NCBI GenBank assembly: GCA_021737875.1
Contig: JAIPDD010000008.1
Span: 1 to 36,412 of the forward strand
Reading direction: 5' to 3'
DNA: 36,412 nucleotides
Source of the DNA: Sulfuritalea sp.
Lineage (GTDB): Bacteria > Pseudomonadota > Gammaproteobacteria > Burkholderiales > Burkholderiaceae_C
In this document: in pieces, positions 9,249 through 17,104 of the stretch
How positions within the stretch are numbered: position 1 is the stretch's first letter
How the letters are laid out: the number at the start of each line of letters is the position of its first letter
The notes under the pieces: generated by a model
What the model saw: the letters and a program-made list of their open reading frames with translations, nothing else
Told to the model about the DNA's origin: nothing
The model's database searches: none
Program-made: the position numbers and the translations under genes

Positions 9249-9803
9249 TCAATCGTTGGTTTCTGGCGCTGGTTCTTGCGGTTTCGGCCATTCCATAAAT
9301 TCAGGCTTTAGACCCTTTGACGTGAGCCAATCCGCCAAGGCATAGCCAGTGCCAGACGGCCAGCATTTCAAGTTTTCTGGGGCCACCATGCGGTAATCGA
9401 CCAACTCCGGCGAAAGTCGAACCTCTCCGTGGCACACCGCATGAAACGCGATGATGACTTGGTTCATTCTTTGAAAGTCATACACGCCGATCAAGTTGAG
9501 CGCATCGGTAGTCAAGTTGGTTTCTTCTGCAATTTCGCGTTGTATGCCTTCTTGCGCAGTTTCACCGGCTTCCATAAAGCCGGTAATCAAGGCGTACATT
9601 TTTCCCGGCCACGCGGCGTTACGCGCTAACAAAATGTTCCCATCGACTTCCACCACCGCGGCCAAGACCGGTGTCGGGTTGTTCCAGTGGGTGTAATTGC
9701 ACGACGGGCAGCGCAAGCGCGACTTGTCCCCGCCGTCTTCGGCCTGGCTGATCCAAGCCAAAGGAGCGGCACATTGGGGACAAAATTTAAATGCATGGGT
9801 CAT
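9249..9803 (-). CDS. Zinc-ribbon Nudix hydrolase
   Basis: The tracked ORF (245 aa) overlaps cysM. The realistic start is the ATG at 9801-9803, giving 184 residues beginning MTHAFKFCPQCAAPL. An N-terminal zinc ribbon (Cys8, Cys11, Cys32, Cys35) precedes a Nudix box at about 75-97, GFMEAGETAQEGIQREIAEETNL. It matches Gx5Ex7REUxEExGU except for Asn in place of the last Gly. The ribbon-plus-Nudix layout recalls NudC (NAD-cap/NADH pyrophosphatase), but the NudC SQPWPFP motif after the box is absent, so the substrate is uncertain. It lies 17 bases after cysM, in the same direction. Confidence 0.85.
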   Translation of the reverse strand: MTHAFKFCPQCAAPLAWISQAEDGGDKSRLRCPSCNYTHWNNPTPVLAAVVEVDGNILLARNAAWPGKMYALITGFMEAGETAQEGIQREIAEETNLTTDALNLIGVYDFQRMNQVIIAFHAVCHGEVRLSPELVDYRMVAPENLKCWPSGTGYALADWLTSKGLKPEFMEWPKPQEPAPETND

Positions 9804-9820
9804 CGCTTCGTCTCTGGGCT

Positions 9821-10723
9821 TTAAGCGGGAAAAACACCCGTTGAAAGATAGCGGTCGCCGCGGTCGCAAACGATAAACACGATGGTTGCGTTGGATTCGC
9901 GCTTGGAAATTTCTTGTGCCACCCAACAAGCCCCAGCGGCAGAAATACCCGCAAAAATGCCTTCTTCGCGGGCCATGCGCCGACACATCGTTTCTGCATC
10001 GTCTTGGCTGACATAGACGAGCTCATCGACGTTGGCCGGATCGTAAATTTTGGGAAGGTAAGCCTGCGGCCACTTTCGAATACCTGGAATGCGCGAGCCC
10101 TCAGAGGGTTGGGCGCCGATGATTTGGATGGCGGGGTTTTTTTCTTTCAGATACCGAGACACGCCCGTGATGGTGCCGGTCGTGCCCATAGCACTGACAA
10201 AGTGGGTAATTTTCCCTGCCGTATCAGTCCAAATTTCTGGGCCCGTGGTTTCGTAATGAATGCGAGGGTTATCCATATTGGCAAATTGGTCTAAGACATG
10301 GCCCTTGCCCTCGGATTTCATCCTCTCTGCCAAATCACGCGCATGTTCCATCCCGCCGCTCTTGGGGGTCAGAATCAACTCCGCCCCAAAGGCCTTCATG
10401 GTCTGAACACGCTCAATAGACAAGTCCTCGGGCATGATGAGGACCATGCGATAGCCCTTGATGGCCGCAGCCATCGCAAGCGCAATCCCCGTGTTGCCCG
10501 ATGTTGCTTCAATCAAGGTGTCGCCGGGTTGAATCTCGCCGCGCTCTTCGGCCCGTTGAATCATGGACAAGGCCGGTCTGTCTTTGACGGAGCCAGCGGG
10601 GTTATTGCCCTCGAGTTTCCCGAGGACAATGTTGTGGCGTGACGCGTTGGTTTCAGAGCCAATGCGCTGCAAAGCAACCAAAGGCGTTTTTCCAATAACG
10701 TTTTCTAAAGTGGGGTAAATCAT
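9821..10723 (-). CDS. cysM: Cysteine synthase B (O-acetylserine sulfhydrylase)
   Basis: A 300-residue fold-type II PLP enzyme making cysteine (or S-sulfocysteine from thiosulfate) from O-acetylserine. The PLP-binding lysine is Lys47 in NNPAGSVKDRPA. The substrate loop is EATSGNTGIALA (about 72-83) and the PLP-phosphate loop is SAMGTTGTITG. QPSEGSRIPGIRKWPQAYLP is the CysM-type segment that distinguishes it from CysK. Length is normal for CysM. It heads the minus-strand run cysM, Nudix, tusA-like. It is divergent from the small secreted protein at 10780, with 56 bases between the starts. Confidence 0.95.
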   Translation of the reverse strand: MIYPTLENVIGKTPLVALQRIGSETNASRHNIVLGKLEGNNPAGSVKDRPALSMIQRAEERGEIQPGDTLIEATSGNTGIALAMAAAIKGYRMVLIMPEDLSIERVQTMKAFGAELILTPKSGGMEHARDLAERMKSEGKGHVLDQFANMDNPRIHYETTGPEIWTDTAGKITHFVSAMGTTGTITGVSRYLKEKNPAIQIIGAQPSEGSRIPGIRKWPQAYLPKIYDPANVDELVYVSQDDAETMCRRMAREEGIFAGISAAGACWVAQEISKRESNATIVFIVCDRGDRYLSTGVFPA

Positions 10724-10779
10724 GCGCTTAAATGTGCCACAATTTTCGAAGTACCCAAAACCCGTAAAGTGATGACCTT

Positions 10780-11103
10780 ATGACGCAGTCCACCCATCCC
10801 TCAAAGAGTTCCGCTTGGCATATTTTGCTTCTGGCCGCAGTGGCGCTGCTGCCCACTTTGTCCTTCGCAGAAATGAAACCCAAAATCTACAAAGTCATTG
10901 ACACCCAATGCGATATTTCTGAGCAAGAAATCGCCACGGGCGGGCAATTTGTTTGCCACTATATTTGCCGTGATGAAGGAAAGAGTAAGGCCGCTGTGGT
11001 TTATAGCAATTCCGGTTCAGGAAAATGCCGAACTCCCATCCCCAGGAAAATCAAAGTACCGGTGGAAGAAGTGAAAAAGGTCGAACCCCCTAAAGGGCAC
11101 TAA
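10780..11103 (+). CDS. Small secreted cysteine-containing hypothetical protein
   Basis: A 107-residue protein with an N-terminal signal peptide (SSAWHILLLAAVALLPTLSFAEM; SFA before a likely cleavage site). The mature part holds four cysteines (TQCDI, FVCHYICRD, GKCRTP), suggesting disulfides in the periplasm, and ends VEEVKKVEPPKGH. No known family is recognised. The spacing YKV...C and the terminal K-GH are shared with the minus-strand protein at 68-313. No strong Shine-Dalgarno sequence precedes the ATG. Confidence 0.65.
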   Translation: MTQSTHPSKSSAWHILLLAAVALLPTLSFAEMKPKIYKVIDTQCDISEQEIATGGQFVCHYICRDEGKSKAAVVYSNSGSGKCRTPIPRKIKVPVEEVKKVEPPKGH

Positions 11104-11195
11104 AGCGACAAGGCGGGTCCCTCACTCGAATAATTTTTTCGGCCTCAAAGTTTGCGTCTGAACTGTGACATAATTTAAGGCTTCACAAGTTACCT

Positions 11196-11280
11196 GCCCG
11201 GGTGGTGAAATTGGTAGACTCAGGGGACTCAAAATCCCCCGCCGCAAGGCGTGCCGGTTCGAGTCCGGCCCCGGGCACCA
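11196..11280 (+). tRNA. tRNA-Leu (anticodon CAA)
   Basis: An 85-nt tRNA including an encoded CCA. The acceptor stem GCCCGGG pairs with CCCGGGC before ACCA. The anticodon stem GGGGA/TCCCC encloses the loop CTCAAAA, giving anticodon CAA (reads UUG). A long variable arm (CGCCGCAAGGCG) marks a class II tRNA, and the T arm GCCGG-TTCGAGT-CCGGC is complete. The gene stands alone and is followed directly by an intrinsic terminator. No integrase or att duplication is nearby. Confidence 0.97.
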
Positions 11281-11288
11281 ATGACAAA

Positions 11289-11320
11289 GCCGCAAGATTT
11301 AACTCTCTTGCGGCTTTTTT
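11289..11320 (+). terminator. Intrinsic terminator of tRNA-Leu
   Basis: A perfect nine-base stem, GCCGCAAGA (11289-11297) and TCTTGCGGC (11306-11314), has an 8-nt loop and is followed by six T (11315-11320). It extends by A-T pairs at the base. This is the clearest Rho-independent terminator in the window and separates the tRNA from the mttB operon. Confidence 0.93.
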
Positions 11321-11334
11321 CATGGCGGTTTTAC

Positions 11335-11351
11335 GCAATTTTATAAATTGC
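11335..11351. promoter_or_regulatory. 17-bp palindrome upstream of the methylamine operon (candidate operator)
   Basis: GCAATTT-TAT-AAATTGC has perfect 7-bp arms around a 3-bp centre, about 140 bases upstream of the mttB-like start and just after the tRNA terminator. It is typical in size and symmetry for a dimeric helix-turn-helix regulator site. No regulator gene is adjacent, so the cognate protein is unknown. Confidence 0.5.
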
Positions 11352-11393
11352 TTCACTGGGCTTTTGGCAGACACTTTACTGGGGCTTACTGCA

Positions 11394-11399
11394 TAGAAT
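11394..11399 (+). promoter_or_regulatory. Candidate -10 element (TAGAAT) for the mttB operon
   Basis: TAGAAT matches the sigma70 -10 consensus at five of six positions and lies about 95 bases upstream of the mttB-like ATG, downstream of the palindrome. No convincing -35 hexamer is found at 16-18 bases, which would fit an activator-dependent promoter. Weak evidence. Confidence 0.25.
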
Positions 11400-11493
11400 T
11401 CACGACAGCAGCTGCCAGCTCACAGGGAATTTTCATGTGTGGGCCCAGTTTGATGAACACCCCAAGCAACGGTAAAACGTGGAGACTTCCAAT

Positions 11494-13053
11494 ATGTCAG
11501 ACGAAGCAACAACGCCAAGCAGCCCCTCAAGGCGTCGCACAGGCCGGGGTAGCGGCACAATTCGTGTCGCGCCCTCCACCACCCAATACCGCAACCTCAA
11601 GCACCGGTTTACGCCCACACCGATGGTCTCTGAGGACGAGTTGGAAGCCATCCACAACGCCTCGCTGACCATTTTGGAAGAAATGGGCATGGATTTCATG
11701 CACGAAGGCGCGCGCGAGATACTGAAAAAAGCTGGGGCCGACGTGCGTGCAGGTTCTGAGCGCGTGCGTTTTGACCGCAATATGATTCTTGAGGCGATCA
11801 AAACCTGCCCTTCAGAATTCACGCTGCATGCGCGCAACCCCGAGCGCAATGTTCACATCGGTGGAAAAAATTTGGCATTTGCCCAAGTGGCCAGTCCACC
11901 GAACGCCTCCGACATGCAAGGCGGTCGCCGCGCTGGCAACCAACGCGATTTCCGTAACTTGGTCAAGTTGGCCCAACGCTATGACGTGATCCACTGCTCT
12001 GGCGGCTACCCCGTAGAACCGGTCGATTTGCATGCCTCAATTCGGCATCTGGATTGCTTGTCCGATATTGCCAAGCTCACGGACAAGCCTTTTCACGCCT
12101 ACTCTTTGGGCAAGGAACGCAATGAAGACGGCTTAGAAATTGCACGCATTGCCCGGGGTATCACCAAAGAGCAAATGGACCGAGAGCCTTCCTTGTTCTC
12201 GATCATCAACAGCTCGTCACCTTTGCGCTTAGATACGCCCATGTTGCAAGGCATCATAGAAATGTCGGCCCGCAACCAAATTATTATTTTGACGCCCTTC
12301 ACCTTGGCAGGCGCCATGGCCCCAGTGACGATTGCTGGCGCGCTCGCACAGCAAAATGCCGAAGCATTGGCAGGTATTGCCTTTACCCAGCTGGTTCGCC
12401 CCGGAGCCCCGGTGGTGTACGGCGGCTTTACTTCGAATGTGGACATGAAAACGGGGGCGCCTGCGTTTGGAACCCCGGAGTACATGAAAGCAGTCCTGGT
12501 GGGTGGGCAGTTGTGCCGCAAATACGGCGTTCCCTACCGCACTTCCAATGTCAACGCCGCCAACACCGTGGATGCCCAAGCGGCTTACGAGTCGGTGTTT
12601 TCGCTGTGGGCCCTGACCCAGGCCGGTGGCAACTTCATCATGCATTCAGCAGGCTGGATGGAAGGTGGACTCACCGCGTCGTTTGAGAAATTTATTCTCG
12701 ACTGCGATCTACTGCAAATGGTCGCTGAGTTTTTAACGCCACTGGATGTCAGCCCGGCCGGTCTGGGGCTCGATGCCGTGCGCGAGGTTGGCCCCGGCGG
12801 GCATTACTTTGGCACCGCCCACACCTTGGAGCGTTTTGAAACCGCGTTTTACTCTCCCATCATCTCAGATTGGCGCAATTTTGAGACCTGGGAAGAAGCC
12901 GGTAAACCCACGGCGTACGAAAAGGCGAATTCCGTTTGGCAAAAAGAGTTGGCTGCTTACGAGCGCCCTCCTATGGACAAAGCCATTGAAGAAGAACTAG
13001 ACGCCTTTGTGGCAAAACGCAAATCTGAGGGTGGCGTACCCACTGACTTCTAA
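11494..13053 (+). CDS. MttB-family (non-pyrrolysine) amine methyltransferase homologue
   Basis: A 519-residue member of the trimethylamine methyltransferase (MttB, PF06253) family. Family blocks include EDELEAIHNASLTILEEMGMDF, FAQVASPPNASDMQGGRR, CSGGYPVEPVDLHASIRHLDCL, TPFTLAGAMAPVTIAGALAQQNAEALAGI and VREVGPGGHYFGTAHTLERF. The frame runs uninterrupted, so this is not a pyrrolysine TAG-readthrough enzyme. Characterised non-Pyl relatives such as MtgB demethylate quaternary amines (glycine betaine) onto a corrinoid protein. ATG 11494 is preferred, with GGAG nine bases upstream, over the tracked GTG. The dimethylglycine-dehydrogenase-like gene follows after 37 bases, which points to a betaine-type substrate. 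No corrinoid protein is encoded nearby. Confidence 0.85.
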   Translation: MSDEATTPSSPSRRRTGRGSGTIRVAPSTTQYRNLKHRFTPTPMVSEDELEAIHNASLTILEEMGMDFMHEGAREILKKAGADVRAGSERVRFDRNMILEAIKTCPSEFTLHARNPERNVHIGGKNLAFAQVASPPNASDMQGGRRAGNQRDFRNLVKLAQRYDVIHCSGGYPVEPVDLHASIRHLDCLSDIAKLTDKPFHAYSLGKERNEDGLEIARIARGITKEQMDREPSLFSIINSSSPLRLDTPMLQGIIEMSARNQIIILTPFTLAGAMAPVTIAGALAQQNAEALAGIAFTQLVRPGAPVVYGGFTSNVDMKTGAPAFGTPEYMKAVLVGGQLCRKYGVPYRTSNVNAANTVDAQAAYESVFSLWALTQAGGNFIMHSAGWMEGGLTASFEKFILDCDLLQMVAEFLTPLDVSPAGLGLDAVREVGPGGHYFGTAHTLERFETAFYSPIISDWRNFETWEEAGKPTAYEKANSVWQKELAAYERPPMDKAIEEELDAFVAKRKSEGGVPTDF

Positions 13054-13090
13054 GCTATCAAAACATTTTTCTGATTAAAGGAACCTGGAC

Positions 13091-15523
13091 GTGAAAACAA
13101 CAGCACAAGTGGTCGTTATTGGTGGCGGTGTCGTGGGATGCTCCGTGCTTTACCACCTGACCAAACTCGGTATGAAAGATGTGGTTTTGCTCGAGCGCGA
13201 CCAACTCACTTCGGGGTCGACTTGGCATGCAGCCGGCGGATTTCATACGCTCAACGGTGACCCCAACGTAGCCAAGCTGCAAACCTATACCGTCAATTTG
13301 TACAAAGAACTCGAAGAGGTCTCTGGACAATCGTGCGGTTTGCATTTGTCTGCGGGTCTGATGCTCGCAGACACCCCTGAGCGCATGGAGTTTTTAAAGC
13401 ACACCCAAGCCAAAGGCCGCTACCTCGGGATGGAAACCGAAATCATCTCGATGGCAGAAGCCAAAAAGCACTTTCCATTGCTCGATGAAAAACACTTTTT
13501 AGGCGCGCTCTACGACCCCAACGAAGGCCACTTGGACCCGTCGGGAACCACCCATGCCTATGCCAAAGCGGCGCGTTTGGGCGGCGCCACCATTGAGTTG
13601 CAAACCATGGTGGAAAAATTAGAGCCCCGTGCAGACGGTGGATGGAACGTGATCACCAACAAAGGCACCATTGTTGCGGAACATGTGGTGAACGCTGGCG
13701 GACTGTGGGCGCGTGAGGTCGGACGCATGGTGGGCATTGAGTTGCCAGTTTTGGCCATGGAACACATGTACATGATTACGGAAGACATTCCTGAAGTCAT
13801 GGCGTTCAACAAATCCAGCGGCAAAGAATTAGGCCATGTGATTGACTTTGGAGGCGAGAGCTACCTGCGCCAAGAGCGCAACGGCGTTTTGCTTGGAACG
13901 TATGAACGCGCTGGCAAGCCCTGGTCACCTAAAAACACACCGTGGTCTTTTGGCCAAGAGTTGCTGCAACCCGATATTGACCGCTTGTTGCCTTCTTTGG
14001 AAATTGCGTTTAAGCACTTCCCTATTCTGGAGAACACCGGTATCAAGCAAGTGATCAACGGGCCCTTTACCTTTGCGCCCGACGGCAACCCTTTGGTCGG
14101 CCCGGTCCAAGGTTTGTCTAACTTCTGGTGTGCCTGTGGCGTGATGGCGGGCTTTAGCCAAGGCGGTGGCGTCGGCTTGGCACTCGCCAACTGGATGGTG
14201 CACGGCGACCCAGAGTTTGACGTGTGGGGCATGGATGTCAGCCGCTATGGTGACTGGGCCAGCCGCACCTATACCAACGCCAAAGTACGCGAGAATTATT
14301 CCCGGCGCTTTCGTATTCGTTTTCCGAACGAAGAGTTGCCAGCGGCGCGTCCTTTGCAAACCACGCCTTTGTACGACCGCATGCTCTCGCAAGGCGCAGT
14401 TATGGGCGACAGCTGGGCGATGGAAACGCCGCTGTGGTTTGCACCCAAAGGCAGCAAGGCCGAAGACATTGTGTCTTTCCACCGCTCCAATGACTTTGAA
14501 CCGATCAAAGCCGAATGCAAGGCCGTTCGTGAAGCCGTTGGTATTACCGAGATTGCCAACTTCGCCAAGTACGAGATCACTGGGGTCGGCGCTGAAACTT
14601 GGTTGCTCAAGGTCATGACCAATGCCATGCCAAAAACGGGCCGCTTGGTCTTAACGCCGATGCTCAACCACAACGGCAAATTGATTGGTGACTTTACGGT
14701 GGCCAAAGCCGCTGACAACCGTTACCTGATGTGGGGTTCGAGCCAAGCGCAGGTTTACCACATGCGTTGGTTTGAACAAACGCTGCCCAAAGATGGTTCC
14801 GTCGTCATCAAACCCTACGGCATGAAGCTCGTTGGCCTGTCCATTGCTGGCCCCAAAGCCCGCGATCTGCTGGCCCGGGTGTGTGACGAAGACGTTTCTA
14901 ATGACGCCTTCAAGTTCATGGACTACCGCGAAATGGTGGTTGCCAATGTGCCCACCATGACCAACCGCATTACCTACACCGGTGACTTGGGCTATGAAAT
15001 TTGGGTCTCGCCTGAATATGAGCTGTGCCTGTATGAGGCCTTGATGGAAGCAGGAAAAGACCTCGGCTTGCGCAACTTTGGAATGCGCGCCCTGCTGTGC
15101 TTGCGCTTAGAGAAAAACTTTGGCACCTGGTACCGCGAATTCCGCCCCATTTACGGCGCGTTTGAAGCGGGTCTGGATCGTTTTGTCAAATTTGACAAGG
15201 GTGACTTTATCGGCAGAGCCGCTGCGTTAAAGGAAAAAGAAGAAGGCCCCAAACTCACCCGCATTTACATGGTTGTGGATGCCACCACAGCCGACGTGAT
15301 GGGCGACGAGCCGATTTGGCACCAAGACAAAGTCGTGGGCTGGGTCACTTCTGGTGGCTTTGGTCACTACGTCAATCAGTCATTGGCCCAAGGGTATGTG
15401 CCCACCGAATTATTGAGTGGGCCGGACTTGAGTTTCCAAATTGAAATCTTGGGGGATCGCCGGTCTGCCACCTTGCAGATGGACCCCCCGTTTGATCCCA
15501 AGGCTTTGCGCATGCGCATGTAG
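13091..15523 (+). CDS. Dimethylglycine dehydrogenase-like FAD oxidoreductase fused to GcvT
   Basis: An 810-residue two-domain flavoprotein. The N-terminal DAO-type FAD domain starts with VVVIGGGVVGCSVLYHL and has LTSGSTWHAAGG. His46 in that motif corresponds to the histidine that carries covalent FAD in mammalian dimethylglycine dehydrogenase. From about residue 430 there is an aminomethyltransferase (GcvT) folate-binding domain ending PPFDPKALRMRM. Expected reaction: dimethylglycine to sarcosine (or a similar N-methyl oxidation), with the carbon captured as 5,10-methylene-THF. The GTG start has AAGGA eight bases upstream. It lies between the mttB-like gene and soxBDAG; sarcosine dehydrogenase is the main alternative, but SoxBDAG next door makes that redundant. 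Confidence 0.88.
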   Translation: MKTTAQVVVIGGGVVGCSVLYHLTKLGMKDVVLLERDQLTSGSTWHAAGGFHTLNGDPNVAKLQTYTVNLYKELEEVSGQSCGLHLSAGLMLADTPERMEFLKHTQAKGRYLGMETEIISMAEAKKHFPLLDEKHFLGALYDPNEGHLDPSGTTHAYAKAARLGGATIELQTMVEKLEPRADGGWNVITNKGTIVAEHVVNAGGLWAREVGRMVGIELPVLAMEHMYMITEDIPEVMAFNKSSGKELGHVIDFGGESYLRQERNGVLLGTYERAGKPWSPKNTPWSFGQELLQPDIDRLLPSLEIAFKHFPILENTGIKQVINGPFTFAPDGNPLVGPVQGLSNFWCACGVMAGFSQGGGVGLALANWMVHGDPEFDVWGMDVSRYGDWASRTYTNAKVRENYSRRFRIRFPNEELPAARPLQTTPLYDRMLSQGAVMGDSWAMETPLWFAPKGSKAEDIVSFHRSNDFEPIKAECKAVREAVGITEIANFAKYEITGVGAETWLLKVMTNAMPKTGRLVLTPMLNHNGKLIGDFTVAKAADNRYLMWGSSQAQVYHMRWFEQTLPKDGSVVIKPYGMKLVGLSIAGPKARDLLARVCDEDVSNDAFKFMDYREMVVANVPTMTNRITYTGDLGYEIWVSPEYELCLYEALMEAGKDLGLRNFGMRALLCLRLEKNFGTWYREFRPIYGAFEAGLDRFVKFDKGDFIGRAAALKEKEEGPKLTRIYMVVDATTADVMGDEPIWHQDKVVGWVTSGGFGHYVNQSLAQGYVPTELLSGPDLSFQIEILGDRRSATLQMDPPFDPKALRMRM

Positions 15524-15534
15524 GAGCTGTCCTG

Positions 15535-16791
15535 ATGTCTCATTACTCGGCATGGTCTTTGTTGCGCAATGCGCTCAGTGGACACCAACATTGGGAGCGG
15601 GCTTGGCGAGACCCGCAACCGAAAAAAACCTATGACGTGATCATTGTCGGAGGGGGTGGGCACGGACTCGCCACAGCCTACTACCTTGCCAAAAACCATG
15701 GCATCAAAAATATTGCTGTGCTGGAAAAAGGCTATATTGGTTCGGGCAATGCGGGGCGCAACACCACCATCGTGCGTTCCAACTACATGATGCAAGAGAA
15801 CACCCCGTTCTACGAGCACTCCATGTCTTTGTGGCGTGACCTGTCGGCGGACTTGAACTACAACGTGATGTTTTCTCCACGCGGCTATTTGTACGTGGTT
15901 GTGTCGCCAAACGCACTCGATGCACAAATTCGCCGCGCCAACACCATGCGCTTGAACGGAATTCGCGCTGAAATTTTGACGCGTGAAGACGTGATGAAAG
16001 AAGCGCCCTACCTGGACTTTTCTGCCAACGCGCGCTTTCCCATTTACGGCGCCATGCTCCAACCCGATGCCGGAACGGCCCGCCACGACGCCGTGGTCTG
16101 GGGCTACGCCCGCGCAGCCAGTGACTTGGGCGTAGACATCATCCAAAACTGCGAAGTGCTGGATTACGAATGGTCGGGCGAGCGCATCACTGGCGTCAAA
16201 ACCACCCGCGGCGATATCAGCGCAGCCAAGGTAGGTATTGCAGTTGCGGGGAACACTTCTCCCTTGGCGCAAAAAGCCGGCTTAACGCTCCCCATTGAAA
16301 GCCACGTCTTGCAGGCCTATGTCACGGAGTCCATCAAGCCCATCGTGAACCACGTTGTTGTATGGTCGGCTTCGTATTTTTACTTTTCGCAGTCTGACAA
16401 AGGAGGCTTGGTGTTTGGCGGGCATATTGACCGCTACAACTCGTATGCCCAACGCGGCAATCTCGCCAATGTGGGTGAGGTGTCCCAGGCCTTGGTCAGT
16501 GCCATGCCTAGCGCAGCGCGTTTGCGAGTGTTGCGCCACTGGGGTGGCATCATGGACATGACACCCGATGGAAGCCCCATCATCACAACAACGCCCGTTG
16601 ATGGCTTGTACCTCAACGGCGGTTGGTGTTACGGCGGCTTCAAGGCCACGCCCGCTTCGGGTTGGTGTTTTGCCCACACCATTGCCAATGACAAAGCGCA
16701 TGACTTTAACGCTGGCTTCACCATGGACCGATTTGCAAAAGGCCGGTACATCGATGAAGCAGGCACCGGTCCTTACAACCATTTGCAATAA
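15535..16791 (+). CDS. soxB: Sarcosine oxidase beta subunit
   Basis: A 418-residue subunit of heterotetrameric sarcosine oxidase (SoxBDAG), which oxidises sarcosine to glycine, with formaldehyde passed to THF and oxygen reduced to peroxide. The dinucleotide fold YDVIIVGGGGHGLATAYYLAKNHG binds FAD. GTARHDAVVWG (His184) matches the histidine that covalently binds FMN in characterised beta subunits. GYIGSGNAGRNTTIVRSNY and RHWGGIMDMTPDGSPII are family blocks. AGGAG lies seven bases before the ATG, overlapping the end of the upstream gene. First of the canonical B-D-A-G order. Confidence 0.95.
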   Translation: MSHYSAWSLLRNALSGHQHWERAWRDPQPKKTYDVIIVGGGGHGLATAYYLAKNHGIKNIAVLEKGYIGSGNAGRNTTIVRSNYMMQENTPFYEHSMSLWRDLSADLNYNVMFSPRGYLYVVVSPNALDAQIRRANTMRLNGIRAEILTREDVMKEAPYLDFSANARFPIYGAMLQPDAGTARHDAVVWGYARAASDLGVDIIQNCEVLDYEWSGERITGVKTTRGDISAAKVGIAVAGNTSPLAQKAGLTLPIESHVLQAYVTESIKPIVNHVVVWSASYFYFSQSDKGGLVFGGHIDRYNSYAQRGNLANVGEVSQALVSAMPSAARLRVLRHWGGIMDMTPDGSPIITTTPVDGLYLNGGWCYGGFKATPASGWCFAHTIANDKAHDFNAGFTMDRFAKGRYIDEAGTGPYNHLQ

Positions 16792-16834
16792 GCAGCAAAC
16801 TCACCCTTAGTGACCCCCAAGAAAGCGCAGCACC

Positions 16835-17104
16835 ATGCTCAGAATTGACTGTCCCTATTGCGGCAAACGCGACCACGAAGAGTTCAGCTACTTTGGCGAT
16901 GCCACCAAACCCTACCCCGGCTTAGAGGTTGAAAACCACGATGCCTGGGTCGACACCGTGTACACGCGCAACAACCCCCGTGGAATTCACACGGAGTTTT
17001 GGCAACACACTTTGGGCTGCCGCCGTTGGTTGGTGGTGAAACGCCATACCGTGACGCATGACATTGAATCGGTCATCCCTGCGTCAGAAAGAACACTGCC
17101 ATGA
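16835..17104 (+). CDS. soxD: Sarcosine oxidase delta subunit (zinc-binding)
   Basis: An 89-residue delta subunit. The zinc ligands expected in the family are all present: Cys6 and Cys9 (CPYCGKRD), His58 and Cys62 (WQHTLGCRRW). The C-terminal block VVKRHTVTHDIESVIPA is also characteristic. It helps assemble the SoxBDAG tetramer. The stop codon overlaps the soxA start by four bases (ATGA), indicating translational coupling. The ribosome-binding site is weak (AAGAAAG). Confidence 0.95.
   Translation: MLRIDCPYCGKRDHEEFSYFGDATKPYPGLEVENHDAWVDTVYTRNNPRGIHTEFWQHTLGCRRWLVVKRHTVTHDIESVIPASERTLP

Noticed and set aside
11196-11400. tRNA-Leu as a genomic-island attachment site
   Set aside because: No integrase, no repeat of the tRNA 3' end and no change in gene character downstream; a terminator follows directly.
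11321-11493. Glycine or cobalamin riboswitch upstream of the mttB-like gene
   Set aside because: The position would make sense, but no GGAGAG glycine-aptamer core and no GCCACTG B12 box was found, and the leader is short.
11494-13053. Pyrrolysine-containing MttB
   Set aside because: The full-length frame is covered without an internal TAG, and no pyl genes are present.
15376-16272. 298-aa minus-strand ORF
   Set aside because: Antisense across the DMGDH-like gene end and soxB; a codon-bias shadow without motifs.
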